Notes: generated from the letters alone by a model not told the origin. 5,865 nt of DNA from Limiplasma sp031556335 (GCA_031556335.1 JAVBTE010000137.1:1-5865); one strand, 5' to 3'; counted from the stretch's first letter, positions 1-5,230 are shown. Program-made: numbers and translations.

Positions 1-99
1 TGCTCCTTACTCAAAACTCAGCCCCCGGGCTCACACTTCCGACGGGTGCGCATTTCGTCGTGGGGGGCTCGGGGGGGCGGGGGGCACGGCCGGGGGACG
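1..99. other. Unassigned GC-rich stretch at window edge
   Basis: No gene can be supported here. All three + strand frames are open across the first ~100 bases, which is expected from the composition, so the 3' end of an upstream + strand gene could be present but cannot be identified. One of these frames closes with TAG at 101-103, just inside the first hairpin of the module that follows. That placement would mimic the arrangement at the other end of the window, where a stop codon abuts a module copy. The second half is dominated by guanine runs. Confidence 0.3.
62..96 (+). other. G-run tract with G-quadruplex potential
   Basis: Four guanine runs of 6, 7, 6 and 5 bases (62-67, 71-77, 79-84, 92-96) are separated by loops of 3, 1 and 7 bases on the + strand. 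This satisfies the usual G3+N1-7 quadruplex pattern with room to spare. It lies directly upstream of the first three-hairpin module. The pattern is seen in the sequence; whether it folds in DNA or RNA is inference. Confidence 0.6.
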
Positions 100-176
100 T
101 TAGGGGCTGCCGCCCCTAATACCCTGCCCAGGGCTATCGCCCTGGACCCTGATCCGACCGCATTGCATGCGGTCGG
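100..176 (+). repeat. Three-hairpin module, copy 1
   Basis: Three consecutive perfect hairpins. Stem 1 is TTAGGGGC/GCCCCTAA with a 4-nt loop (100-119). Stem 2 is CCAGGGC/GCCCTGG with a 4-nt loop (128-145). Stem 3 is a 10-bp stem with core GACCGC/GCGGTC and loop TGC (154-176). The single-stranded joints (ACCCTGCC before stem 2, ACCCT after it) match those of the copies at 270-412 and 5779-5850. By analogy with those copies, which follow stop codons in the sense direction, this one probably marks the 3' end of a + strand gene lying left of the window. Confidence 0.7.
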
Positions 177-210
177 AGGGGAATACAAAGCATAAAAGGC
201 ATATATGGCA

Positions 211-240
211 AACCCACCGGCGTGTATGTGCCGGTGGGTT
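211..240 (+). terminator. Probable intrinsic terminator hairpin
   Basis: A perfect 11-bp inverted repeat, AACCCACCGGC/GCCGGTGGGTT (211-221 and 230-240), encloses an 8-nt loop. On the + strand it is followed by a T-rich but interrupted stretch running to about 269. On the - strand the following sequence is less T-rich. It lies between two inward-facing module copies, so it may end transcription from a + strand gene left of the window and possibly from the - strand SH3 gene as well. The T-tract is imperfect, which lowers confidence. Confidence 0.6.
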
Positions 241-269
241 ATTGGTTCTTCTGTCCTATTCTTTTCTTT

Positions 270-412
270 GGACCGCGCGCAGCGCGGTCCATGATGGGGT
301 CTGGGGGCCTTGCCCCCAGGCGGGGTTTTAGGGGCGCGAAGGGAAGCGTGTGCCCGGTGGGCACAGCGGCGTAGCCGCTAGCGACCCAAAGCTGAACCGG
401 CAGCCCCTAAAC
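270..412 (-). repeat. Three-hairpin module, copy 2, with a long first loop
   Basis: Read on the - strand, the first stem pairs GTTTAGGGGC (403-412) with GCCCCTAAAAC (325-335) around a 67-nt loop. Stem 2 is CTGGGGGC/GCCCCCAG with loop AAG (301-319). Stem 3 is GGACCGCGC/GCGCGGTCC with loop TGC (270-290). Joints ACCCCGCC and ACCCC flank stem 2 exactly as in the copy at 5779-5850. The module starts 10 nt after the stop codon of the SH3/peptidoglycan-binding gene and has the same orientation, so it should lie in that gene's 3' untranslated region. Confidence 0.7.
336..398 (-). other. 63-nt extra segment inside loop 1 of module copy 2
   Basis: Compared with copy 1, whose first loop is just TGCC, this copy keeps TGCC (399-402) and then has 63 additional nucleotides before the closing GCCCC arm. 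The extra segment carries two adjacent small hairpins with 6-bp stems: AGCGGC/GCCGCT (365-379) and GTGCCC/GGGCAC (350-364). It has no reading frame worth calling. Whether it was inserted here or lost from the other copies cannot be decided from one window. Confidence 0.55.
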
Positions 413-422
413 GTGCCCCATC

Positions 423-2813
423 TTACTTGCACAGCGACGGCCAGTGGGACTTGGCGTAGTTGTACGCCTGGTCGATGGCGTTTTGGTGGCCCGTGTCCAC
501 AGAACTGCCGGTATGGGTTTTGCTGTTCACGAAGTGGACGCACATCATGCCGTAGTAGTTGTTCTGGGCGTAGAAGTAAGACCCGTTGCTAAACTTGGAA
601 AGGCTGAAGCTGTCCTTGCCGTTGAACCCGTGAGGCCAGCCGAAAATACTGACGCAGAATACGCGGCCGTCCACGTTCAAAAGGGCGGGGCGGCGGTCCC
701 AGCCGCTGCCGATGTCCCTGGCCCCGCCAAAGGAGTTGTTAAAGTCAGGCCAGGCATAGGTGGCGTTGTTGTTGCCGGTGTCGGCCTTGATTTTGCTCAG
801 CTGGCTGCTGCTGGGCGCGGCGCTGTTGTAGGGGAAGCCCACAATGTTGCACATCGTGCGGGTATCCGCAGAGGTGTTGGGCACGCAGTCGGCGTGGTTG
901 CCGCCGGACCAGCGGTAGATGGTATAGACCATGCCCGTCTGGGTATCCAGCACGGTGGCGGTGGTGCCCTTTTTGAACAGGCTGACGCTGCCGCCGTCCA
1001 CGGTGGACCAGCTCGCCTTTTCAATGCTCCTGATGGTGCCAAAGTCGCCCGTCACGGTGCCGCCGGTATCGCCCGTGCCGCCGTCCACCCAGGTGCCGCC
1101 CGAGAACGCCGCAATGGCCATGGGGAAGAGCTTTGCCCAGGTCTTGGGGCCGATGCTGCCGTCCACATCCAGCTTGCTGGCCCGCTGGAAGTTGCGCACC
1201 GCGCTGGCGGTGCCTCCGCCAAAGTTCCCGTCCAGCGCGCCGGAGTAATAGCCCATCACGCTCAGCGCCAGCTGCGCCGCGTGCACCCGCACATCGCCCA
1301 CCAGGTTCATTTCCTGCTTCAGGGAGTCGGTGTAGGGCGCTTTCCAGATCACGTCGGTCATATAGCTGCCGGCCTCGGAAGCGGACATGATATCGCTCTT
1401 CAAATCGCTGTATACGGCGTTATAGGTCTTGTTGTTGTAGTAAACGCTGCAATATTCCACTCCGTTTTCCGTGTAGGTGGTGGGGCTCACCATCTGAATC
1501 ACCCTGCCGGAGGAAATGGTCGCGCCGCCTGTGCCGGACTGCTCCCTGCTGGTGAACACGCTGAGGGAGTTTGAAAGCTGCACGTAGGTTTTGGTAGAGG
1601 AGGGCAAAACCCCGCCGCTGCCGCTGCCACTTCCACTTCCGCTACCGCTTCCACTGTCGGCGGATACCTTGGCGCAATCGCCGCGCACATAGCCGTACAC
1701 GCCGTTGGAGGTTTGGATGTAATACCAGGTATAGCCCCCGGATGTTTTGGAGGGGCCCATCATGGGCACCACGCTGCCCTTGGCCAGCACAATGCCGGTT
1801 TTGTCGCCACCCGGGGTTTTCCGCACCCGGGTGCTGGGCATGGTACTGGTCCCCGAGCCCACCTGGGTGCCGCCGCCGGAACCGCCGGAGCTGCCGCCGT
1901 TGGCGCTGACGAAAGTGCCCATCAGCCAGCCGGTGAGGCCGTTATAAACCACCTTGTACCAGGTAACGCCGCCCACGGTGGCCGCGTCCACATAGTTGAG
2001 GGTGGTGCCCCTGGGGACCACGTTCAGCCGGGCGGAACTGGTGGAGGTGCTTTTGCGCAGGTTCACGCTGTCGGTGGTCACCAGCGTGCCGGTATCGCTG
2101 ACCGTGCCGCCGCTGCCACTGCCGCTTCCGCTGCCACTACCGCTTCCGCCGCCCAGGGCCATGGGATACAGCGCCGCCTGGGTGAGGGGGCCTGCCCGGC
2201 CGTCCACATCCAGCTTGTTGGCCCGTTGGAAGGCCTTCACAGCCGACTCCGTACCGGACCCAAAGTTGCCGTCCATGGCGCCGTTATAATAGCCCATCAC
2301 CTTCAAGGCCAGCTGCAGGCCGTGGACCCGCACATCGCCCACCAGGTTCAACTCCCGCTTTAGCGAGTTAAAGCTGGTGGCGCTCCACAGGGTTCCGGTG
2401 ATGTAGGTGGAAAGGTCCGAGGTGCTCATGATGTCGTTATATACATCAGCGGCCTGAACGTTCCAAACGGTGTTGTTGTAATAGAGGCAATAATAGTTGA
2501 CGTTGTTCACGGAATAATACTTGTTGGCCACCAGCTGCAAAACCGACCCCGCCTTGGCCGTGCTGCCCGTGGATACCTCCGCGCTTTTGAAAATGTTGGT
2601 GTCGCTGGAAAGCCGCACATACACCTTGGTGGCGGAAGGAGAAATGCTGCTGGGCGCGCTGCCTCCCTTGTCTGCCCCTGCGCCGGCAAGCTCCGCTTCC
2701 GACGCCATTGCCAAAGGAAGCCACGCCGTCAACATACACGCCATCAGCAGCAGCGAAAGAATTTTCCGCAACTCCTTCGTATATGCCCCGACCCTTACCT
2801 GTTTCGTTTTCAT
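423..2813 (-). CDS. Secreted SH3 / peptidoglycan-binding protein with a conserved C-terminal domain
   Basis: A 796-residue modular extracellular protein, probably bound to the cell wall. Residues 1-37 form a signal peptide: a basic start, hydrophobic residues 18-35, and cleavage likely after A37 (AxA). Two related modules follow, each an SH3-like beta domain (62-125 and 408-470) joined to a PG_binding_1-type domain (156-219 and 503-566). By hand count 48 of 64 residues match between the two PG-binding domains. Between the modules lie two bacterial SH3 domains (243-302 and 324-383), separated by Gly/Ser linkers at 221-236 and 387-401. The C-terminal domain (about 589-796) has NHAD (639-642), RRP, GWPHG (725-729), CVHF (758-761) and conserved-looking histidines H640, H728, H760, H767 and H776. 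I associate this pattern, from memory, with clostridial peptidoglycan-binding proteins; its activity is unknown to me. The ATG at 2813 is preferred over the GTG at 2822 because the GGAGGA site lies only 1 nt from the GTG but 10 nt from the ATG. A LMAC stretch at C26 resembles a lipobox, but the hydrophobic core continues past it. Confidence 0.9.
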   Translation of the reverse strand: MKTKQVRVGAYTKELRKILSLLLMACMLTAWLPLAMASEAELAGAGADKGGSAPSSISPSATKVYVRLSSDTNIFKSAEVSTGSTAKAGSVLQLVANKYYSVNNVNYYCLYYNNTVWNVQAADVYNDIMSTSDLSTYITGTLWSATSFNSLKRELNLVGDVRVHGLQLALKVMGYYNGAMDGNFGSGTESAVKAFQRANKLDVDGRAGPLTQAALYPMALGGGSGSGSGSGSGSGGTVSDTGTLVTTDSVNLRKSTSTSSARLNVVPRGTTLNYVDAATVGGVTWYKVVYNGLTGWLMGTFVSANGGSSGGSGGGTQVGSGTSTMPSTRVRKTPGGDKTGIVLAKGSVVPMMGPSKTSGGYTWYYIQTSNGVYGYVRGDCAKVSADSGSGSGSGSGSGSGGVLPSSTKTYVQLSNSLSVFTSREQSGTGGATISSGRVIQMVSPTTYTENGVEYCSVYYNNKTYNAVYSDLKSDIMSASEAGSYMTDVIWKAPYTDSLKQEMNLVGDVRVHAAQLALSVMGYYSGALDGNFGGGTASAVRNFQRASKLDVDGSIGPKTWAKLFPMAIAAFSGGTWVDGGTGDTGGTVTGDFGTIRSIEKASWSTVDGGSVSLFKKGTTATVLDTQTGMVYTIYRWSGGNHADCVPNTSADTRTMCNIVGFPYNSAAPSSSQLSKIKADTGNNNATYAWPDFNNSFGGARDIGSGWDRRPALLNVDGRVFCVSIFGWPHGFNGKDSFSLSKFSNGSYFYAQNNYYGMMCVHFVNSKTHTGSSVDTGHQNAIDQAYNYAKSHWPSLCK
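1116..1595 (-). repeat. Second copy of the intragenic SH3-like + PG-binding module
   Basis: This encodes about 160 residues that align with the stretch encoded at 2157-2630 almost end to end. Shared blocks include NLVGDVRVH, VMGYY, DGNFG and KLDVDG. The C-terminal PG-binding part is much better conserved than the SH3-like part, so the duplication appears old, with stronger constraint on the wall-binding half. Confidence 0.8.
1611..1655 (-). repeat. Hexanucleotide repeats encoding a Gly-Ser linker (second)
   Basis: Tandem GGN-AGY codon pairs encode an alternating Gly-Ser linker of about 15 residues between the second SH3 domain and the second module. Third-position variation breaks up the DNA repeat. 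It resembles the linker encoded at 2106-2153. Confidence 0.8.
2106..2153 (-). repeat. Hexanucleotide repeats encoding a Gly-Ser linker (first)
   Basis: Tandem GGN-AGY codons encode a flexible Gly-Ser linker of about 16 residues between the first PG-binding domain and the first SH3 domain. Such tracts tend to change length by slippage, so linker length may vary between strains (inference). Confidence 0.8.
2157..2630 (-). repeat. First copy of the intragenic SH3-like + PG-binding module
   Basis: This encodes about 158 residues directly after the signal peptide and a short Ser/Ala/Gly-rich spacer. It is the partner of the module encoded at 1116-1595. The order is an SH3-like beta segment, a helical connector beginning near the DIMS motif, and then a PG_binding_1-type domain ending in YPMA (FPMA in the other copy). 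Confidence 0.8.
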
Positions 2814-2823
2814 CGCGTGCACG

Positions 2824-2829
2824 TCCTCC
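2824..2829 (-). promoter_or_regulatory. Ribosome binding site deciding the SH3 gene start
   Basis: GGAGGA on the - strand lies 10 nt upstream of the ATG at 2813 and only 1 nt upstream of the alternative GTG at 2822. The spacing favours the ATG. Confidence 0.75.
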
Positions 2830-2911
2830 GTCTGTCGTCGTCGTCAAGTTCATGGGGTGGCCAAGTAGGCTCTATTTCATAAGACGAAATATTCCCACTG
2901 TCATCATGCCC

Positions 2912-2940
2912 ATAATATTACAATTTTATTACATTGTCAA
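2912..2940 (-). promoter_or_regulatory. Sigma-A-type promoter of the SH3/peptidoglycan-binding gene
   Basis: On the - strand there is a perfect TTGACA -35 box (2935-2940), a 17-nt AT-rich spacer, and a TATTAT -10 box (2912-2917, 5 of 6 to consensus). Transcription would start near 2905, giving a leader of about 90 nt. The leader contains a run of GAC triplets (about 2834-2845) just before the ribosome binding site. This AT-rich patch contrasts sharply with the GC-rich surroundings. Confidence 0.85.
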
Positions 2941-3026
2941 GGCGATTTTCTAACTTCTTTGCGGTTTCTCATCCAATTTTTACCGATATTACCATTGCGC
3001 GCCGTAGCCCGGCCCCAAACCGGCCC

Positions 3027-4058
3027 TTACAGCGCGGCGATTTCTTTTTCCAGCATTTCAACGGACGCCTCCGGGGTGGTGACGCTGGCGCAAAACCGAA
3101 TGGCCGTATGGGTTTCGTCCACCCGCTGCCATAGGGAAAAAGAAAAATGCTTTTGAAGCGCTTCCATCAGGGCGTTGGGCAAAATGGGAAACACCTGGTT
3201 GGTGACCGTGTCCGCCAGCAGGGGAAACCCTTTTGCCAGGCACGCTTTTTTGATGCGCGCCGCCAGGGCGTTGGCCCTTCCGCAGGCCTCCACATAATAG
3301 CCGTCCTTCAAAAGCGCCTCAAACTGCACCCCCAACAGCCGGCCCTTGGCCAGCATGCCACCCCGCTGCTTGATGGCGTAGCGGAAGCAATCCTTCAACC
3401 CTTCGCCGGTCAGCACGATGGCCTCGCCGAACAAAAGCCCCGCCTTGGTGCCGCCGATGGTGAAGGCATCGCAAACCCGGGCCAGGAAGGGCAAATCCAC
3501 CTGCGGGTCCGCCGCCAGGCCATAGCCCAGCCGCGCGCCGTCCAAAAACAGCAGCAGCCCGTTTTCCCGGCAGACCCCGGAGAGAGCCATCAGCTCCGAT
3601 TGGGAGTATAAAGTGCCCAGTTCCGTGGGATGACTGATGTATACCATAGCGGGCTTCACAATGTGCTCATGGGTGGTGTCCGCCTGGTGGGCCCGGAAAG
3701 CCGCTTCCACCTGGGCGGCCGTGATCTTCCCATCCTTTTGGGGCAGGGCCAGCACCTTGTGCCCCGTGGCCTCGATGGCGCCGGTTTCGTGCACGTTGAT
3801 ATGGGCCGTGTCCGGGCACAGCACGCCTTCCCAGGGGCGAAGCGCGGTGGAGATCACCGTCAAATTGGCCTGGGTGCCGCCCACCACAAAGTGCACGGCC
3901 GCCTCCGGGCTGGCCGCCAAACCGCGAATGAGGGCCTTGGCCCGCTCGCAATGCTCATCCTCGCCATAACCCACGGATTGCGCTTCGTTGGTTTCCGTCA
4001 AGGCCCGCAGTACCCGGGGGTCGGCGCCCTCCAAATAGTCGCACTGAAACTGAATCAT
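3027..4058 (-). CDS. Threonine aldolase family PLP-dependent enzyme
   Basis: A 343-residue fold-type I PLP enzyme of the beta-eliminating lyase/threonine aldolase family, expected to cleave L-threonine or allo-threonine to glycine and acetaldehyde in the cytoplasm. Visible landmarks are GGTQANLTVIS (60-70) for cofactor phosphate binding, DTAHINVHETGAIE with H86 as the likely residue stacking on the PLP ring, DGARLGYG (173-180) with D173 for the pyridine nitrogen and R176 for the substrate carboxylate, and IGGTK (201-205) with K205 as the Schiff-base lysine. QRGGMLAKGR (231-240) is also typical. Length fits the family and nothing is missing. The ATG at 4058 is chosen because AGGAGG lies 6 nt upstream; frame-open codons further upstream overlap the promoter and do not look like protein. 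Substrate preference cannot be read from sequence, and related lyase activities are possible. No clear terminator follows in the ~90 bases before the SH3 gene promoter. Confidence 0.94.
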   Translation of the reverse strand: MIQFQCDYLEGADPRVLRALTETNEAQSVGYGEDEHCERAKALIRGLAASPEAAVHFVVGGTQANLTVISTALRPWEGVLCPDTAHINVHETGAIEATGHKVLALPQKDGKITAAQVEAAFRAHQADTTHEHIVKPAMVYISHPTELGTLYSQSELMALSGVCRENGLLLFLDGARLGYGLAADPQVDLPFLARVCDAFTIGGTKAGLLFGEAIVLTGEGLKDCFRYAIKQRGGMLAKGRLLGVQFEALLKDGYYVEACGRANALAARIKKACLAKGFPLLADTVTNQVFPILPNALMEALQKHFSFSLWQRVDETHTAIRFCASVTTPEASVEMLEKEIAAL

Positions 4059-4095
4059 TTCCGCCCTCCTCATCGGCTTTCGCCAGCATATCCAA

Positions 4096-4124
4096 ATGCT
4101 ACTCCCCCAAGCCACGGTTGTCAA
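4096..4124 (-). promoter_or_regulatory. Promoter of the threonine aldolase gene
   Basis: On the - strand there is a perfect TTGACA (4119-4124), a 17-nt spacer, and TAGCAT (4096-4101, 4 of 6 to consensus). Transcription would begin around 4089 and give a short leader of about 30 nt containing the AGGAGG site. Confidence 0.75.
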
Positions 4125-4163
4125 TGGCGGGTGGCCAAAAGGCCGGAAAAGCGCGGGTTTGGT

Positions 4164-4192
4164 TTGACATCGAGAATGCGCAATGGTAAGAT
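4164..4192 (+). promoter_or_regulatory. Promoter of the DUF1858 / ferritin-like / S-component group
   Basis: There is a perfect TTGACA (4164-4169), a 17-nt spacer, and TAAGAT (4187-4192, 4 of 6 to consensus) on the + strand. Transcription would begin near 4199, giving an untranslated leader of about 190 nt that spans both 68-nt direct repeats. It faces away from the aldolase promoter; the two -35 boxes are separated by 39 bp. Confidence 0.75.
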
Positions 4193-4210
4193 AATAGGCA
4201 CACAGCAACC

Positions 4211-4278
4211 AGCGCAGCGAGTGTGCAGCCGCGTAGCCTCGGCACGGGCAAAGCCCGCGACGAGGCCGAAAAAGGAGG
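4211..4278 (+). repeat. 68-nt direct repeat, copy A, with orphan Shine-Dalgarno
   Basis: Identical base for base to 4312-4379, at an offset of 101 nt. It contains a two-part hairpin (4236-4266): GCCTCG/CGAGGC outside, a 3x3 internal loop, and CGGGC/GCCCG with loop AAA inside. It ends in AAAAAGGAGG, a strong ribosome binding sequence, but no ATG, GTG or TTG follows at a usable distance, so this copy's site appears unused. A short hairpin, GGGGC/GCCCC, lies just downstream at 4281-4293. Confidence 0.85.
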
Positions 4279-4311
4279 GAGGGGCATCGCCCCGACTAGC
4301 GGCGAAAAACG

Positions 4312-4379
4312 AGCGCAGCGAGTGTGCAGCCGCGTAGCCTCGGCACGGGCAAAGCCCGCGACGAGGCCGAAAAAGGAGG
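4312..4379 (+). repeat. 68-nt direct repeat, copy B, supplying the DUF1858 ribosome binding site
   Basis: Perfect second copy of 4211-4278. Its hairpin occupies 4337-4367. Its terminal AGGAGG (4374-4379) lies 12 nt before the ATG at 4392, a rather long spacing, but it is the only ribosome binding candidate for that gene. The repeat is therefore part of the translated gene's leader and could influence its expression. Confidence 0.85.
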
Positions 4380-4391
4380 AAAAGAAACACC

Positions 4392-4598
4392 ATGGCGACG
4401 GTCAACAAAGAGATGTCCATTGGCGAGGTCCTGAACCTGAACCGGGGTACTGCCAGCATTTTTATGGCTTTTGGCATGCACTGCCTGGGCTGCCCCCATG
4501 CCACCGCAGAGTCCCTTGCGGACGCCTGCGCGGCCCACGGCGCGGATGCAGACGCGCTTGTGGAAAAATTAAACTCGTTTTTTGCCGAAAAAGCTTGA
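4392..4598 (+). CDS. DUF1858 domain protein (small CxxC protein)
   Basis: A 68-residue single-domain protein of the DUF1858 family. The diagnostic order is present: MSIGEVL near the start (8-14), a hydrophobic AxIFMAFGMHC segment (21-31), CLGCP with C31 and C34, then a helical stretch SLADACAAHGADADALVEKL (41-60). It is cytoplasmic, with no signal peptide. The CxxC pair suggests a redox or metal/cluster ligand role, but the family has no settled function that I can state. The family often occurs as a stand-alone small protein or fused to other redox-related domains. It is the first gene after the + strand promoter, followed 110 nt later by a ferritin-like gene with no obvious terminator between, so cotranscription is plausible. 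Confidence 0.93.
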   Translation: MATVNKEMSIGEVLNLNRGTASIFMAFGMHCLGCPHATAESLADACAAHGADADALVEKLNSFFAEKA

Positions 4599-4659
4599 TA
4601 TTTACAAGTATTGCTCGCAAACCACAGACAAAAACAGGCTTTCCGGACCCGCTCGAAAA

Positions 4660-4699
4660 TGTGGAAAACTGGAAAAACCCATGGAAAACCTGTGGAAAG
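4660..4699 (+). repeat. Four near-tandem TGGAAAA motifs before the ferritin-like gene
   Basis: Four TGGAAAA-like units occur within 40 bases. The first, TGTGGAAAA (4660-4668), is on its complement TTTTCCACA, which fits the loose DnaA-box pattern TTWTNCACA. The last (4691-4699) differs from that by one base. They lie in the 110-nt gap before the ATG at 4709. A regulatory role is inference; chance or an AT-enriched spacer is possible. Confidence 0.35.
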
Positions 4700-4708
4700 T
4701 AGGCACCC

Positions 4709-5185
4709 ATGCAAGTACAATCCGCACAAGAAGCGCTGTTTCTGGCCTGCGAAATGGAGCGCGGGGCGGCTCGGCTTTATGAGCGCGCTCTGATGCTGCT
4801 GCGGGATTTGGGCCGAAAAAACGACCCGCTCTATCAAAGCATCGCGGCGATGCAAGCGGACGAAGAACGCCACCTGGCGCAATTCCAAAGCCTTTATCTG
4901 GGCCTGGAGGAACCGGTGGAGCGGCGGCTGATGCTTTCCGCCGTGGCGGACGGCGTGCTGTTTGAGGGCGGCCTGATGGGGGCCGTGCGCAGCGGGCTTC
5001 TCAGCGATGTGGAAAGCATGCTTCGCCTTGCCGCCGATGCCGAGGAAAAGGCCCAGCAAACCTACCGGGCCTTTGCGGCGGATTGCCGGGACGAGGAAAG
5101 CAAGACCGTTCTGCTGGGCATTGCCGACGAGGAAGCCCGGCATTTGGCGGAACTTCTGTTGCGGCTGCGGGGCGCGGGGGCCTGA
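4709..5185 (+). CDS. Ferritin-like diiron-domain protein (rubrerythrin-related)
   Basis: A 158-residue, all-helical, cytoplasmic protein with the ferritin-like four-helix pattern. Candidate diiron ligands fall in two matching helix pairs: E17 (in MERGAARLY) with E52 and H55 (DEERH), and E112 (in EEKAQQTY) with E142 and H145 (EEARH). All six expected ligands are present. No rubredoxin-type CxxC domain is attached, so this is the erythrin/ferritin-like domain alone. Family members typically handle iron or reduce peroxide; which applies here cannot be told. The ATG at 4709 is fixed by an in-frame TAG at 4700-4702. The ribosome binding site is weak (AGG at 4701-4703, 5-nt spacing). It sits between the DUF1858 gene and the S-component gene (45-nt gap), probably in one transcript. 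Confidence 0.9.
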   Translation: MQVQSAQEALFLACEMERGAARLYERALMLLRDLGRKNDPLYQSIAAMQADEERHLAQFQSLYLGLEEPVERRLMLSAVADGVLFEGGLMGAVRSGLLSDVESMLRLAADAEEKAQQTYRAFAADCRDEESKTVLLGIADEEARHLAELLLRLRGAGA

Positions 5186-5230
5186 TCCACGGTTTGCGTT
5201 CATCCTCACCAAAGAAAGAAGGCGCGTGCC

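Noticed and set aside
444..1574. A long + strand open frame opposite the SH3/peptidoglycan-binding gene
   Set aside because: Its Ala/Val/Gly/His-rich composition mirrors the sense codons, and there is no domain pattern or ribosome binding site. The sense gene has a signal peptide, repeated domains and a promoter.
1713..2363. A second + strand open frame inside the SH3/peptidoglycan-binding gene
   Set aside because: It is antisense to the PG-binding and SH3 coding regions and consists of Gly/Ala/His-rich sequence without any motif.
2820..2822. GTG start nine bases upstream of the ATG of the SH3 gene
   Set aside because: Only 1 nt separates it from the GGAGGA site, too close for initiation; the ATG at 2813 is better spaced.
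2446..2853. A - strand open frame beginning at the ATG at 2853 and overlapping the SH3 gene start
   Set aside because: It lacks a ribosome binding site, and its product past the first residues is an out-of-frame reading of the signal peptide and first module.
4059..4208. A 50-residue N-terminal extension of the threonine aldolase
   Set aside because: It would cover the aldolase's own promoter and ribosome binding site, and its sequence is unlike the family's N-terminus. The ATG at 4058 has AGGAGG at 6 nt.
3630..4337. A + strand open frame overlapping the aldolase gene and the promoter region
   Set aside because: It is opposite a complete PLP enzyme with all catalytic motifs, and it crosses both promoters and one direct repeat.
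4211..4379. The paired 68-nt repeats as a CRISPR array
   Set aside because: There are only two copies, the repeats are longer than typical CRISPR repeats, there is one 33-nt gap, no cas genes are nearby, and each repeat ends in a ribosome binding site.
4660..4699. A replication origin based on DnaA-box-like motifs
   Set aside because: There is at most one loose match plus one near match, no AT-rich unwinding region, and no dnaA, dnaN or other origin genes.
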